A stretch of DNA of 64,000 nucleotides from Locusta migratoria (GCA_026315105.1 CM048755.1:212028333-212092332); one strand, 5' to 3'; positions 22,411 to 34,219 are shown, numbered from the stretch's first letter. The notes: generated by a model from the sequence alone, not told the origin. Made by a program: numbers and translations.

Positions 22411-22925
22411 GGTAATTACTTATTTTATATTCACTGTGTAATTAGTGTCTGTTTGTTGTTTCACCATACAATTTGCATTTCGTTCAGTTACCTGAAATGC
22501 TATGATAGATACAACCACTCATTCTATTGTAATGACGAATAGGTAATTACTTATTTTATATTCACTATGTAAATAGTATCTACATGTTATAGGAGTAATT
22601 TATATTTTTTTTCACCAAGCAGTAAGCATTTAGTTCAGTTATCTGAAATGCTATCATAAATGTTCAAATGTTTGTAAAGCTTATGGGACTTAACTACGGG
22701 ATCATCAGTCCCTAAACTTACAAACTACTTATGAACTACTTACGAACTAGGACGGCACAAATATCCATGCCCGAGGGGGGATTCGAACCCGCGACCGTAG
22801 TGGCCGTGCAGACCGTGACTGAAGTGCCTCAGTCCCCTCGGCCACCGCGGTCGGCAAATGCTATCATAGATAGAGCAACTCAATGACGATTATTTGAGAT
22901 CGTTACTTTTATATTCACCATGCAA
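22411..22925 (+). repeat. Three diverged tandem units of about 131-141 bp
   Basis: GGTAATTACTTATTTTATAT followed by TCAC recurs at 22411 and 22542, and a third version GTTACTTTTATATTCACC lies near 22900. Each is followed by TTAGTTCAGTTA(C/T)CTGAAATGCTAT or its relic. A SINE-A (22659-22855) separates units two and three. Confidence 0.7.
22659..22855 (-). mobile_element. SINE-A copy with 13-bp TSD
   Basis: Reverse SINE-A. The TSD AAATGCTATCATA is at 22646-22658 and 22856-22868, within a tandem-repeat unit. Confidence 0.92.
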
Positions 22926-23047
22926 TTAATGCATGTGCTATATTTTTACCCACACTCTTTGACCAATATTAATATTTAAAAGTAATTTCATTACAATTAA
23001 CAGATGTCATGTTTGTAAGTTAATATTTTATACCATACATCTACGTT

Positions 23048-23205
23048 GTTGTTAACTATTGTTATTGCCTTCTCCAGGGTCTGAAGAAGAGAATAGTGTA
23101 TTCTCGGAACTATTCAATAAAATGATGTTGTTAACTGTTGTTATTGCCTGCTCCAGGGTCTGAAGAAGAGAATAGTGTATTCTCGGAACTATTAAATAAA
23201 ATTCA
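23048..23205 (+). repeat. Two tandem 79-bp units with a hammerhead-like core
   Basis: Two nearly identical units, period 79 bp (GTTGTTAAC at 23048 and 23127). Each has CTGAAGA, then the perfect stem GAGAATA-GTG-TATTCTC, then GGAAC. CTGAAGA fits the CUGANGA half of a hammerhead ribozyme core; GGAAC departs from GAAA by one base or a register shift. No NUH cleavage context was established, so catalytic activity is unproven. Confidence 0.5.
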
Positions 23206-23767
23206 AAAGTAATGGCCGAAGGTTTTTCATTTATAACAATAACAGAACGCCGTCGTCCAAACATCCATAAAATCAAGATGGATACACAAAGTAGAAGATA
23301 CTTCGAAGTACTTGAGATGCGCTAAGCTGTACAGTAGTTTAGAACAAGTCGCCAAATATTTGAGTGCCTATTAATATTAAATAAAAAACAAAAATATGAT
23401 GTTTCCTATTGATTCTGGACAACCGTTAACGCTGCAAACAGGAAAACTATTTTGGAACTTAATTGGCAATCTTCGAAAGGAAGTGAAGAAGCAATTAACA
23501 AGTGATTTGGGCAGATGGAGGGAATATTTTGAAGAGTTCCACAATATAGTTGAAAAGTTCAATCATGTGTCAGATTTTGAGTTACAATGGGATAGGAATG
23601 ATGATGGAAAATTGATGACATTTAAGGAAGTGGAGAGAATAGTCAAAAGTTTGCCGTGCAATAAAGCGGCTAGGGTAGATGAAATTAATACGGAAATCAT
23701 CAAATACAGTGCTACATCAGATTTCAAATGGTTACACAGGATAACTGAAATGATGTGGAAGTCGGGA

Positions 23768-23968
23768 TGCCGGCCGAAGTGGCCGAGGGGACTGAGGCGC
23801 TCCAGTCACGGTCTGCACGGCCACTACGGTCGTGGGTTCGAATCCCCCCTCGGGCATGGATATTTGTGCCGTCCTTAGTTGTTGGTAGTTCATAAGTAGT
23901 TTGTAAGTTTAGGGACTGATGACCCCGTAGTTAAGTCCCATAAGCTTAACAAACATTTGAACATTTTG
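23768..23968 (+). mobile_element. SINE-A copy in the third LINE
   Basis: Complete SINE-A from GCCGGCCGAAGTGGCCG to AACATTTGAACATTTTG. The TSD is AAGTCGGGA / AAATCGGGA (23759-23767, 23969-23977). It splits the LINE reading MMWKSG-QVPSYW. Confidence 0.9.
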
Positions 23969-24470
23969 AAATCGGGACAGGTTCCGTCTTATTGGACTAA
24001 AGCAGTAATCACACCAATTTTCAAGCATGGAAAAAGGTATCTTTTTAATTAGGGTCGTGGGTGAAATTTTCCCATGTTTTGTTGAAAGGAAAGTGAGAGT
24101 ATTATTTGATACGAGTTGGATGAATATAAGTGTGAGTTTAGGCTTCATAAAGGCTGTCAAGGCCAGTTCTTTTGCTTACGTCAAAATAATGTACAACTGC
24201 TATGGGTGTTTTATGTTTTATAGATCTAGAAAAGGCTTGTGACCATGTTCCTATGAAGAAGCTATTGTAAGTTATACACGATTATGGAATTGGAGGCAAA
24301 CTTCTGCTGACAAACTTATTTACGTAGATTGTCAGGCAGCACTTAAAATTGACAGTAAATTGAGTTCATGGTTCACGGAAGTTTCAAGGGCAAGACAAGG
24401 CTGTAACCTGTCACCACTGTTGTTCATACTATTTATGGATCATACGTTGAACACAAAAGAGTGTTCAGGA

Positions 24471-24509
24471 TTCAAATGTTTGTTAAGCTTATGGAATTTA
24501 ACTGCGAGA
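24471..24509 (-). mobile_element. SINE-A tail fragment
   Basis: CAAATGTTTGTTAAGCTTAT followed by GGAATTTAACTGCG, about 40 bp of the SINE-A 3' tail in reverse with no head. Confidence 0.6.
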
Positions 24510-25544
24510 GTGACAAATAGGAAGAACAAAGTTAGATCAAGTGGACAGTTTCAAATACGTAGGATGTATTTTCTTTCACATGATGGCAACATAGAAAGAA
24601 CTGGGATCAAGTGTAGCAAAGCTAATGTAGTGAGTGCTCAGCTACGTTCTGCTCTCTTCTGCAAGAAGGGAGTCAATACAAAGACTACGTTAGGAGCGCA
24701 CCTTTCTATCTTTCTATTTTGTTATCTATTTTGTTGTCCAGGAGTGAAATCTGGGTGTATACAAAGTCACCTTATTAATAAGGTTCAGGTTATAGATATG
24801 AAAGTAGCAAGGATGATCGGAGGCACTAACAGACGGGAACAATGGCAGGAGGGTATCCAAAATGAGAAAAACAGAAAGGAAAAATGGGAATGAACGCCAT
24901 AGATGAAGCTGTTAGAGCGAACAGTCTGAGTTGGTGGGGTCATATTAGACGCATGGGAGAAGCGAGGCTACCTAAGAGACTCATGGCTTCAGCAGTAGAG
25001 GGTAGATAGTATGTATTTCTGACCTCATACCGGTTTCGTTCCCTTATGGAGCAGTGAAGATTTTCATATTATTCTTAAACTTTTTTTTACTACTGCTTGT
25101 ATGAAGTTTTCCCACATAAAAATTGGCGCAATTTTCTAAATCAGATTAATATCCACAGAAATGCTGTCCAGAATCCCTACGTAATCTTCAGTTATAAGTT
25201 ACACTTTGTTATCTGGTGAGCAGTCCGGACACAGTTCACGAAGACCTTCATTACTTGTCGAAAGAAGCTTTTCTATTTTCTCACGAATTAGGCCCCTACC
25301 ACGTCTAGGAGACCAAGAGAGGAAATTATGTAGTATAGTAATATTGACTTTCGCATTGCATAAGAAATTTTTCGATATTTAAACTTTTTAGGGTCAGTGT
25401 GAGAACTCGTGTCATTGCAACAAGGGCTTGATCATTATGATCATGATTGCCTGCTGCAATGCATCCGGTGGGCTCGGCCAGAACTGTACCGGAGTGGACA
25501 GTCGAATTTCCTTCGCGATAATTCCCTTCCACGAACTGCGATCC

Positions 25545-25889
25545 GCGTGTTCAACTTCCTCGCGAGACGCAAGGTCGCTGCATTTCCACATCCTCCTCAT
25601 TTCCCAGATTTGGCGCCGGCAGACTTCTTTCTGTTCCCTCGCCTTAAATTAGCCCTTAAAGGCTTACGCTTCGCCACGGTTGCTGAGATACAACAACGCG
25701 TGACCTCAGTGCATCGAGCGATTCCACAAGAAGCGTTTGCTGACAGTTTCCAACAACTGTACAGCCTATGTAAGAAGTGTATTGTAGCTAATGGCGATTA
25801 ATTTGAAGGCCAGTAAAGGAATTTTGTTTGTAACTCTCATTTTCTATATTTCCTGAGACCATTCACCGAATTTATCAGACGGCCCTTGT
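25545..25889 (+). pseudogene. mariner transposase C-terminal remnant
   Basis: The frame holds FNFLARRKVAAFPHPPHF, then PDLAPADFFLFPRLKLALKG and a tail ending CIVANGD-stop-FEGQ. This is the last catalytic Asp region and C-terminus of a mariner transposase (DD34D type). HTH and first catalytic residues are absent upstream. CAGACGGCCCTTGTA at 25875-25889 may be the right inverted repeat. Confidence 0.75.
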
Positions 25890-25904
25890 ATGTCACCGAT
25901 TACC

Positions 25905-26038
25905 TGACCGCTTCCGTCGGAGGTTCGACTCCTCCTTCGGTCAAGGTTGTGACTTCCTTAGCATAAGTTAGTTTAGTAGTTTATAAGTTTAGGAATCGAC
26001 CCCCTCAGGTGTTTGGCCCCTTTGGTTTACAAACATTC
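25905..26038 (+). mobile_element. 5'-truncated SINE-B-like copy
   Basis: Starts near the T-arm (GTCGGAGGTTCGACTCC), then TTAGTTTAGTAGTTTATAAG and a tail ending TTTACAAACATTCGA. It abuts the mariner remnant. Confidence 0.7.
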
Positions 26039-26201
26039 GATTTGACGCTTTATTCGTCATTATAGGTCTAGTAGAAACGCTTTTCACCTATAAGAGAACG
26101 GACTCACTTCTTAAGAAGAAAAAGTTCTTGTGGTCGTGGACGATCATCGGTAGAATATCTACCTGCTAAATTCCTTATGTAGCATATTTCAGTGAGAAGT
26201 T

Positions 26202-26402
26202 TCAAATGTTCAAATGTTTGTTAAGCTTATGGGACTTAACTACGGGGTCATCAGTCCCTAAACTTACAAACTACTTATGAACTACTTACGAACTATGACG
26301 GCACAAATATCCATGCCCGAGGGGGGATTCGAACCCCCGACCGTAGTGGCCGTGTGGACCGTGACTGGAGCGCCTCAATCCCCTCGGCCACCGCGGCCGG
26401 CC
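26202..26402 (-). mobile_element. SINE-A copy
   Basis: Reverse full-length SINE-A, tail TCAAATGTTCAAATGTTTGT to head CCGCGGCCGGCC. A TSD could not be fixed beyond a short GTTTC on each side. Confidence 0.88.
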
Positions 26403-27040
26403 ATGGTTTCTTCTCTAGGAACTTGTTCATGGCCTAAACGACAGCCAAAGGTGTTTCTTCGTTGACCTACAAGCAAAAATCGCATCAACTATTTCCCGTA
26501 AGTTATTTCAAAACGCGTTATTGCTAAGCAATTGGTTTTCCATATTTATTGTACCTGTTTATTTAACCATTTAATGCATAGTGTAGCTGATCAGTTAAAT
26601 ACCTAATTTTTACCATTCTCTCTCAAACCGATCAAAATTTTACCAGAAATTAATTTGTAGCTGCTTGTATACATAGTGTTATAAATGCTAGTAGCTCGTC
26701 CTAGAAATTATAAATGGCAAAGCACTGCTGAATCAGTTCGACAGTGAGCTGCATTGAGCTACTCCTAACGTATGCCTTTGTTTACTTTAGTATTCCTCCT
26801 TTGCCTTGTAAAAGTAGTCAATTACAGACTACTGTTGCATTATGAGTTGCTTTCTGGAAAGATGAGAGGCATAAATAATAGTGACATATACTACATCAGG
26901 TACATCATGGAAGCACTATATAGCTGACCAGCTATGAACTTTATGTTGCTAGTAGTGCATAATAATTTTAACGAATATTTTTCCAATATTATTATCAGTA
27001 TATACGCACTATACATTAATCGTGGTATTTTTATAGCTTC
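26403..27040. other. Unassigned AT-rich sequence
   Basis: No repeat, RNA or coding signal recognised. Confidence 0.4.
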
Positions 27041-27051
27041 AAATAAAAAGT

Positions 27052-27247
27052 GCCGGTCGCGTTGGCCGAGGAGACTGAGGCGCTTCAGTCACGGACTGCA
27101 CGGCCACTACGGTCGGGGGTTCGAATCCCCCCTCGGGCATGGATATTTGTGCCGTCTTTAAGGTAGTTCATAAGTAGTTTGTAAATTTAGGGACTGATGA
27201 CCCCGTAGTTAAGTCCCATAAGCTTAACAAACATTTGAACATTTTTG
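27052..27247 (+). mobile_element. SINE-A copy with 11-bp TSD
   Basis: Complete SINE-A. The TSD AAATAAAAAGT is at 27041-27051 and 27248-27258. Confidence 0.93.
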
Positions 27248-27258
27248 AAATAAAAAGT

Positions 27259-27989
27259 CATCCGTTAAAGGGTTAAATAATCTTAAAGGCTCCTTTCTCG
27301 CATCCTCCCAAAAAGGTGCTGTTTCTCTCGGAGTATGGAACGCAGTATCGTAGGGACTAATAAATTCGTTTTTATATTACTGATACGTAAACAGTTGATA
27401 GCAAGCTATAATATCACAAAACGTTTATATTTGTTGAAAAACAATGATGAACATTCCACTGAAAGTTTTCAGCCAGCTACTAGCGATGCGAGGTGAATAC
27501 GTGCACGCGTGGCCAGATGAGAACGACCGTGACCCAGCTATTCACTTTGTAAACAGAGGCGCTAATTACCGGCATTCTGCGGCCACCACTAACTCACCGC
27601 AGTCTGCACGCCCGGAATGCCATTCATCGCGGCTACCGATACCAGCTGTACTTCATTCATTATACGTGCTCACTCTCCTCAGCCAACACCAGGTTTGCCT
27701 CGATCAAATAGTTTTCCTGCACGCTCCTAAATTGTAAATGCAGCATTGAGTGTAAATACCATTTAATAATAAATTGTAGCCATTCATAGTTTTTGAATGA
27801 GTATATATTTCGCCGTACAGAATAGCATATGGGTCAACTTGTCACTTATCAATGACACAAACCTGTATGATGCATGTGTTAATTAAAGCTTACCATTAGG
27901 CGAAAAATATGAAACGCATGCGAGAAATCCTTACTGTTGATGTCGACAGACCTAGGCTAGAAACTAATTACGCAGAAATAAAATATTTC

Positions 27990-28055
<66 letters not shown>

Positions 28056-29040
28056 AATTTGACACGAGGGATTGGCAGCGTGTTTCAAGGCGTGATGCTA
28101 CGGACTGAGCGGCAAAATCGTTTTTGTGTGATACTAAAGCGATGAAATGTAACAGCAAAAAACCGTGTGTTATTATTTATTGTTTATGAGGCTCTGATGC
28201 CATCAGTAATCAGTCGTACTCCTTTAGTCGTGTTACTGTATCTAAGAATCTGTTACCAGTTTTGACAAACTTCGGAATTTCTAATAGTATACTCACAGTC
28301 GATATGTTCCTAAAAAAGAACGTGTTGTTTCTCGTATATAGAGTTTTCTTACGAGCAGTCAGCTTTGACCATGTGTATATGTTCTTTACTCGATTTTATA
28401 ATGTTAAGTCTTAAATTGAAAAATACTAGCTCAACTGCGGATCTTGTTTGGGTCATTTCGTAAGGCTTCCAACGTCACTTTGTTTCAGAAAATTGTAAAG
28501 TTTTGTCCATCCAAATTGCAACACTAAGAAGGAGAGAAGATATTTCAGCTAAATTTATTTTGGTGAAAACATGCTGTACAAAGATCACATGATTGATAAT
28601 ATAGTCCCGTATTAAGTTAGTAAGAATAAGATTGAATGCTGCCGGCACTGCTGCCTATAACCGCTGTTACAAGCCTCGTTATGGAATTAAAATGGGTATT
28701 CATTTGTTCCTTGGGTACGGCAAGCAGTGGTGCCAATGCATGTACCCCAAGATGTGTTGTAGCAGCCGAGTGGTATACCTCGGGCCTGCATTTCCATATT
28801 CATCGAACATAATTTTTTTCATTTTTTTATTTTCATTTTATTTTTACTTTTTTAATTTTTTTAGGCGAGACACTGGAAGAACAGGGAGGCAGAGGGAGGA
28901 ATGAAACCACAGATATATATTATTTATTTATTTTTGATGTCGTTTTCAATAACCTGTCTTCTGGATGGTAAAACAACAAGTCGTATTTTTCACTGTTTTT
29001 TATTTACTATTTTTTTATTTTTTAAACACAGATATAGTAA
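27259..29040. other. Unassigned sequence with an AT microsatellite and T-rich block
   Basis: Contains the TA repeat at 27993-28053 and an extreme T-rich block at 28805-28862. The ORF at 27444-27737 has no recognised motif. Confidence 0.4.
27993..28053. repeat. (TA)n microsatellite
   Basis: Pure TA run of about 60 bp, able to form a cruciform or hairpin. Confidence 0.97.
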
Positions 29041-29290
29041 TATGCTGCCCGACGTCTAGGAACGTATGCTCTCGGATGTTCAGAAGTAACCCTTTCCTTG
29101 ATACACAACGCCTCTCTTGCAGCGTTTGCCACTGTAGCGTTTTGAGCACCTCCGTAATATTCTTGCGCTGGCTAAACGATCCTGTGATGATGTGCGCCGC
29201 TCTTCGTTGGTTCTTGTCTCTCTCTCTCCTATTCCTTCACTCTGATCTAGATCGAAAAATGATGAGAAATACTCAAGAATCGACTCAATT
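29041..29290 (-). mobile_element. CR1-like LINE fragment
   Basis: Shares with 43880-44110 the ordered blocks AACGTATGCTCTC, ACGCC/AAGCCTCT, GTTTGCCACTG / GTCTGCCACTG, TATTCTTGCGCTGGCTAAACG / CATTCTCGCGCTTGCTTAAT and ACTCAAGAATCG / TTTAAGCATTGG. Read on the complement this is the C-terminal/3' part of the CR1-like family. Both ends are truncated. Confidence 0.6.
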
Positions 29291-32200
29291 ATCCTGTTGT
29301 CTATTTTTCCTATTATTTGTTTTATGTGACATGGAGAGATATTTTACAATAGATACTCTTTCCAGATGTTTTTCTTCAATACTGCAATTGTACGGTAGCA
29401 ACAGAATAAATTCTGGCTGGTTATAGGTTTTTATTCATGGATATCTATAAAAGTAGCTGTGATATTATCAAACCTTCACTGATACAAAAATGAGATTTCA
29501 GTGTGCCTCTCCCTTGACCAAATGGTATTATATCAAGAAGATCAGCACCATTATTAATAAATATTGCGCATGTTTTAAATAGGGTATCTATAAAAATAAG
29601 CCATCATTTAAAATGGTTATAATATTACTACTCTTCACATTTTTGTGTGACTCGAATCGTTTACTCCAGTATTTCCAACATGTGTTACTCTTACTAAGCT
29701 TAGATATCTTCGATCCATTTAATGCTTACAAAGGTAGGTAACGGCTTTCGTATCACGGATTTTCTTCTAACTTTGTATACTTTTCGTAGTTTACTCTGCA
29801 GTTTAGAGAAAACGCAAGGGAGGTATCACGCGTGGTTGCTACGTTACGCACGAGGTCTCCATAGTTGTGTGGTGTACGTTCGCGAGAATTCAGCATACTT
29901 TTAATTTTTAATTTTTTAGATTTATGTTTATTTTTAAACTGGCCATATTACTTCACAAATATTACATTTTAAAGGTAATATTATGAAAATTATGTGTATT
30001 TGCAGGACGTTACATTGAATTCCAATGTTATCTGGCTTTTTTAAATCGTATTATTAAAACAAAATTATCTACAAATGAAAGAGCAGAAGCGCATTTTTCC
30101 TGAAAAAAGATTTGATTCGCGATTTTCCGGCTACTGATGCCTGTTAGGAATATTAAATGCATAATGTAGTTGCAAATTGTCAGTTAAAGATTCGTTCATG
30201 TAGTCTCGTAAGTGACATCGCAAATTATGACAAAATATATTTTAGGAAAAACTTTAAGCGTTTACACATTTACTTTTCGATTATGATAACGGTAACATTT
30301 TTTAAATAATAAAAATTAATAAACAGCCAATTAGCATCGGAAATTCAATGACAGTCCATGCAAATACACTGATCTTCCTCATTATATATTTTTGAAATGT
30401 AATATACATCATATTGTGAAGTAACATGACCTGTGTTAAAAAGTTTACATCGTGATCCAGCAGTCCACCCATTACGGACGCCGACCGCATTATCACCGCG
30501 ACTTCAGGGTTAAGATTGGAACGAAAAGACAGTCGATGCTAAAATCGTCTCTTGCGATTTTCTAGAAATCGTCCGTATTCCGCAAACCTTTCCTCAAATG
30601 TCTCGTGGTGGACTGTGCCTTAGATTTCTCTACAGTCCACAACAATCATTTATTTTGAGAACTGTCTTTCCCTTTACTTAGTATAGCAATCTATTAAAGT
30701 TTTTTCTTTAAGGTGTACGTTTAAATTAACATTTACGGAGCCTCTGTCAAATCTGGGAACATTCCCTTTTTTTCCTTGCCATCCATTGACGATTTCCTGC
30801 CATTCCTTCTTAAAAATTGCTATGCCTTTCAACACACGCTCCCGAATTGTTAAATTCTCGGGAGTTTTTATATGTTGCACGCCTCTGTCGATCAATAAAT
30901 TTTTACGCCCAAAAAATCACGACATATTTCGTAATACAACTGTAATCTAGAACATGAATTCGTATAAAACTATACAGGTACTGAAATGCCGCAATTAGTA
31001 AAGATATTTGTCATAAATCTTTGAATTCTGGCGCCCTATCAGTGCTTAGAATTGAGGTTTTCGTCGCTTTGTCCCGTGCGACCCATGTATTTCTACAAGC
31101 TGCTTCTGTTGGCCAACGCCCACCCACAGATAAGTTTCATTTATTTACTTGTTACTTATTTAGCCTGAAGGCAATCTCGAACTTCTAACCAAGGACAACA
31201 CATACCAAAGGCATTACCAAAACTACGCAATACTACCACTGCTGCTCCTGCTGCTACTACTACTACTATTATTATTATTGTAGTAGCAATAATGATAATT
31301 TTATTATTTATAGTTTGGTATATATGAAACCATATTTAGTATAATCAGAAGTAGAAAGGTTCAAGAAACAGGCGAATCTACGAAAGTTAGCGACAGTGGC
31401 TGTCAGGAACAAAGAAAATGAGTAATAGAGAACTCTGGAAGGAAGATTCGTGGGGTGAGGAGGACCTGACAAGGGTGAGGTGAGCACTTTTGTGATAGAA
31501 CGTGGACCATTAACTGTTTTTTGAATTTCGGAACAGATTTTATTCCTCTGTTAATTTGATACAGATCGTCCTGAAGTTGTGATACTGATACAGAAAATCA
31601 TTTAGAGAACATAGCATTGTTATGTGACCGTATAGAAATGGTTTTATTTGCTTAAGAAAGAGTCTTTACGTAGTGAAGTATTAGTTGTACATTAAAAGAG
31701 ATGTGCAATGACTGAGAAGACGATACTACAAACTTCTACAAGAAGCCATCATAATTTTTTTATGCAAAAGTGATATGATCGGAAAAAAGTATGTCACAGA
31801 AGTATCCTATACAACCACTCATCGCCAGCTCCAGCCTGCGTAACCTTTCGTACGAAAGGCTTCGGAAAATTTCATGACCATTGGCAAGCATGGGTGGTAT
31901 TACTGTCATTAAGAACTTCATTTTAAGCCGTAAAGAAGACACTTTTATATATTTATGTAATGAGTACAGTGACGCCGACACCTTCTTACAGACTGCGGTT
32001 ACGTATTTAGTTCAGTATAAGGGGTAGTCTATAATTATTTTCCCAAGTTTACTGTAGGAATAAAAGGATTTTTTTTGTACTATTAAAGTTTAATGGTGGA
32101 AGAGCTCGCTGTTCTGTAGGATTGTAAGTCTTTTACGAGCGACTAAGTTTATCTACGTATTAGGCTAAGTTTAAGACCAATGTCTGTTCCAACTCTGATA

Positions 32201-32499
32201 ACGCTAGTAAATCAGCATTTACATTCTGTATGGCTATACACAGGAGTTTTGGGCTTACATTTTGATGTAACTGAAGGTCATCAGGATATAGGAGTTATTT
32301 TGCAGTGGTAGGGAATATTAACACCTCATCAACATTCAGTGTCATTTTAACTGAAGATATTGAAATACATCGAAAACTGCATATTGGATAAAACAAATTT
32401 TATAACTCAGAATTGTTTGTATCGGAAGGAGACATCTAATGATACGACATTGGACTCTCCACCTCGCCCCGTTTGTGGGTGGCTTGGGGCAACTTCTGA
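29291..32499. other. Unassigned AT-rich sequence
   Basis: About 3.2 kb without a recognised element. A minus ORF at 30674-30895 (73 codons, K/E/R-rich, IRERVLKGIAIFKKEWQEIV) is open from a stop upstream but matches no family I know. A CTG/TAC/TAT-type trinucleotide patch lies at 31226-31279. Confidence 0.4.
31226..31279. repeat. Trinucleotide-repeat patch
   Basis: Successive CTG/CTC, TAC and TAT triplets form a compound microsatellite ending TATTATTATTATTG. Confidence 0.7.
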
Positions 32500-33350
32500 G
32501 GGTGCGTTTATGCTGGCCCATCGCAGCTGGCAGCTGGCTGCTCGCTGCTGGTACCTCGCAGTTCGCTGCTCGCCGTCAGTCTAGTTTGCATTCACGCTGC
32601 AGGCCCCTCGCTGCTCGCCGTGTGTATTCTCCTGCAGCTGTTACATTACAGCTGAGTGCGCAACTGCAGTGGCGTGAAGCGTCAAACATGTTCTCCTCAT
32701 CGTCTGATGATAGTGATTTGTTCGCTACAAAACTGTTGTTATTGGAAAGGAGAAGGAAAGAGGAGGTACGGAGTGCATCCTTTGAATGCTAAACTTCCTC
32801 ACTATGAATACTTTCACAAGTACTACCAACAGTTCAAAAACTATCCAGATCGCTTTTTTCGACTTTTACGAATGTGGCAACAAACTCTCCAATACATTCT
32901 AAATCTCATCGAACCAGTAATAACTAAAACGTTTATCCAGTATGAAAAGGTTATGAAGATCTGCATGGCTCTGATCCCATATCGTTCTTCGTTCAAAAAT
33001 GGCTGAAATAGTCATTTGCTTCAGATCTTCACTCATTGTTGCTTGTAATGAAACTACCTCTAACAAACAATATTGTGCGCGATGGGAACGAGACAGTTAA
33101 ACGCCGCTCTGCTAGAGTGACCTTGAAGCAACCAATCACAGTGCAAGTTTCAGGGCGGGCGGCGATGGTCGTAGCGCGAAACACAAACCAGTTTGATATC
33201 ATCGCCTGGCGAGGATCCTAGCGAGCAGCGAGCTGGGCGAGCTGCGATGCTGCAAGCTAAATGGGCCGGTAAGCCTCTGTGGGTTCGACTCATCATCGCC
33301 GTGCCATGTCGGCGAGCAGCGAGCAGCGAGGTGGCAACATTAACGCACCC
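32500..33350 (+). mobile_element. Internally deleted PIF/Harbinger transposon
   Basis: TIRs start GGGTGCGTTTATG (left) and GGGTGCGTTAATG (complement of right), flanked by TGA and TAA, near the TWA target usual for the superfamily. Sub-terminal GCTGCTCGC motifs recur on both sides in opposite orientation (32540-32620, 33215-33330). The interior keeps only the N-terminal part of a HARBI1-like transposase (32686-33005). The DDE catalytic region is missing, so it could only move in trans. Confidence 0.8.
32686..33005 (+). pseudogene. HARBI1-like transposase, N-terminal part, frameshifted
   Basis: It begins MFSSSSDDSDLFATKLLLLE, then RRRK. The reading shifts near 32757 into RRYGVHPLNAKLPHYEYFH, RFFRLLRMWQQTLQYILNLI and EPVITK. 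WVHPxN, the RMS-like block and the LIEP block are hallmarks of PIF/Harbinger nucleases ahead of the first catalytic Asp. Full-length relatives are about 350-420 residues; here about 105 remain before a stop at 33004-33006. No partner Myb-like protein is present in the element. Confidence 0.75.
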
Positions 33351-33385
33351 TAAGTCTTCATTGGGAATCGCTTTTCTTAATTGCG

Positions 33386-33466
33386 GATTACTTGAGTTTA
33401 AGTAGTTTGTAAGCTACGGACTAATAACCAAGCAGCTGAGTCCGAAAGATGTACAAACATTTGAAC
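33386..33466 (+). mobile_element. SINE-B 3' fragment
   Basis: GTTTAAGTAGTTTGTAAGCT ... AGCTGAGTCCGAAAGATGTA ... CAAACATTTGAAC: only the tail half of SINE-B. Confidence 0.75.
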
Positions 33467-33776
33467 ATCAACTTGCTGCGATGGTAAGAAAGGCAGTATT
33501 TCGTAACATCTAATTGGAAAGCCAATTCGAAAAGTTGTACTCTTCCCACATTGTGAAGCGGGGATCATTCGACGCGCTACTGTAGCCATGTAGCGAACTA
33601 CGACGCATCATAACAGGTAGTATCTTGTGATCGGAGCTCACGTGTCGTGCATACGTAGAACGGAAAGCATCTTTAAACATTAAAATACTTTCGCAGTGTT
33701 TATTGTCTGTACACCTACCTACCATTTACAGAATAGATATGCGAGAGCACGATAAATGTCGCAACCATAAAAGAAA

Positions 33777-34088
33777 TTATCCTGATTTATGGTAAATGTG
33801 GGAGAAATATTGAGACATCTGTAGCTTCGTATGCCGGGCGCTTTCCATGAGAATCTTCTCTGTCTTTAGTCCTTTTATATGGTTGTGAACATTTTTGTGC
33901 CTCATGGAAGCATACAGGACCGGCAAAAGGACACAAAGCAAACATGTTACAGGAGAACCTAACGAAATAGCTGTACTGACAGCCGAAACCACAACGCAGG
34001 GATAAGCGTTCGGCAAATACGCAGCGATTCCGGTATGTGAGGTAGTTTCACCAAGGTATAGAATCTTCACAGCTATCATCCATACCAC
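33777..34088 (-). CDS. Unrecognised 103-codon ORF with hydrophobic segment
   Basis: I do not recognise this frame. It reads MVWMIAVKILYLGETTSHTG, then a hydrophobic stretch of about 30 residues (YPCVVVSAVSTAISLGSP ... LLCVLLPVLYASM) and a basic tail (MRHKNVHNHIKGLKTEKI). It could be one exon of a membrane protein or chance. Upstream on the minus strand CTTATTGTAG is a weak 3' splice-site candidate; no convincing donor was seen. It directly precedes a decayed mariner, which favours chance or repeat origin. Confidence 0.2.
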   Translation of the reverse strand: MVWMIAVKILYLGETTSHTGIAAYLPNAYPCVVVSAVSTAISLGSPVTCLLCVLLPVLYASMRHKNVHNHIKGLKTEKILMESARHTKLQMSQYFSHIYHKSG

Positions 34089-34219
34089 GTAACACTACAA
34101 TAAGTACTACATGGCGACGATAGCCACAACCGGTTAGAGTTTTCTTAATGGGCACGTCATCAAAACGACAATCACCTTCGTTGCCAAGGTACTACATTCG
34201 CAAACAATGGTCACATTAA

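Larger units (their letters stand above)
23400..25330 (+). pseudogene. Third LINE family: decayed reverse transcriptase
   Basis: RT pieces appear in order: WREYFEEFHNIVEKFNHV, LPCNKAARVDEINTEIIKY (about 23670), KSGQVPSYWTKAVITPIFKH (about 23975-24030), FIDLEKACDHVPMKKLL (about 24220), RQGCNLSPLLFILFMD (about 24390) and a C-terminal part with ISKVQVIDMKVARMIGG-like sequence, SLSWWGHIRRMGEA and a GRPRR-type end (24780-25000, about 25300). It is distinct from both RTE families above. It is interrupted by SINE-A (23768-23968), a SINE tail fragment (24471-24509) and about 290 bp of unknown sequence (25006-25295). Confidence 0.75.

Noticed and set aside
30674..30895. 73-codon minus ORF (IRERVLKGIAIFKKEW) as an exon
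   Set aside because: Sequence looks protein-like but no splice sites, domain or neighbour supports it.
33777..34088. Odorant or gustatory receptor exon
   Set aside because: Only one hydrophobic stretch and no receptor signature; kept only as an unrecognised ORF at low confidence.
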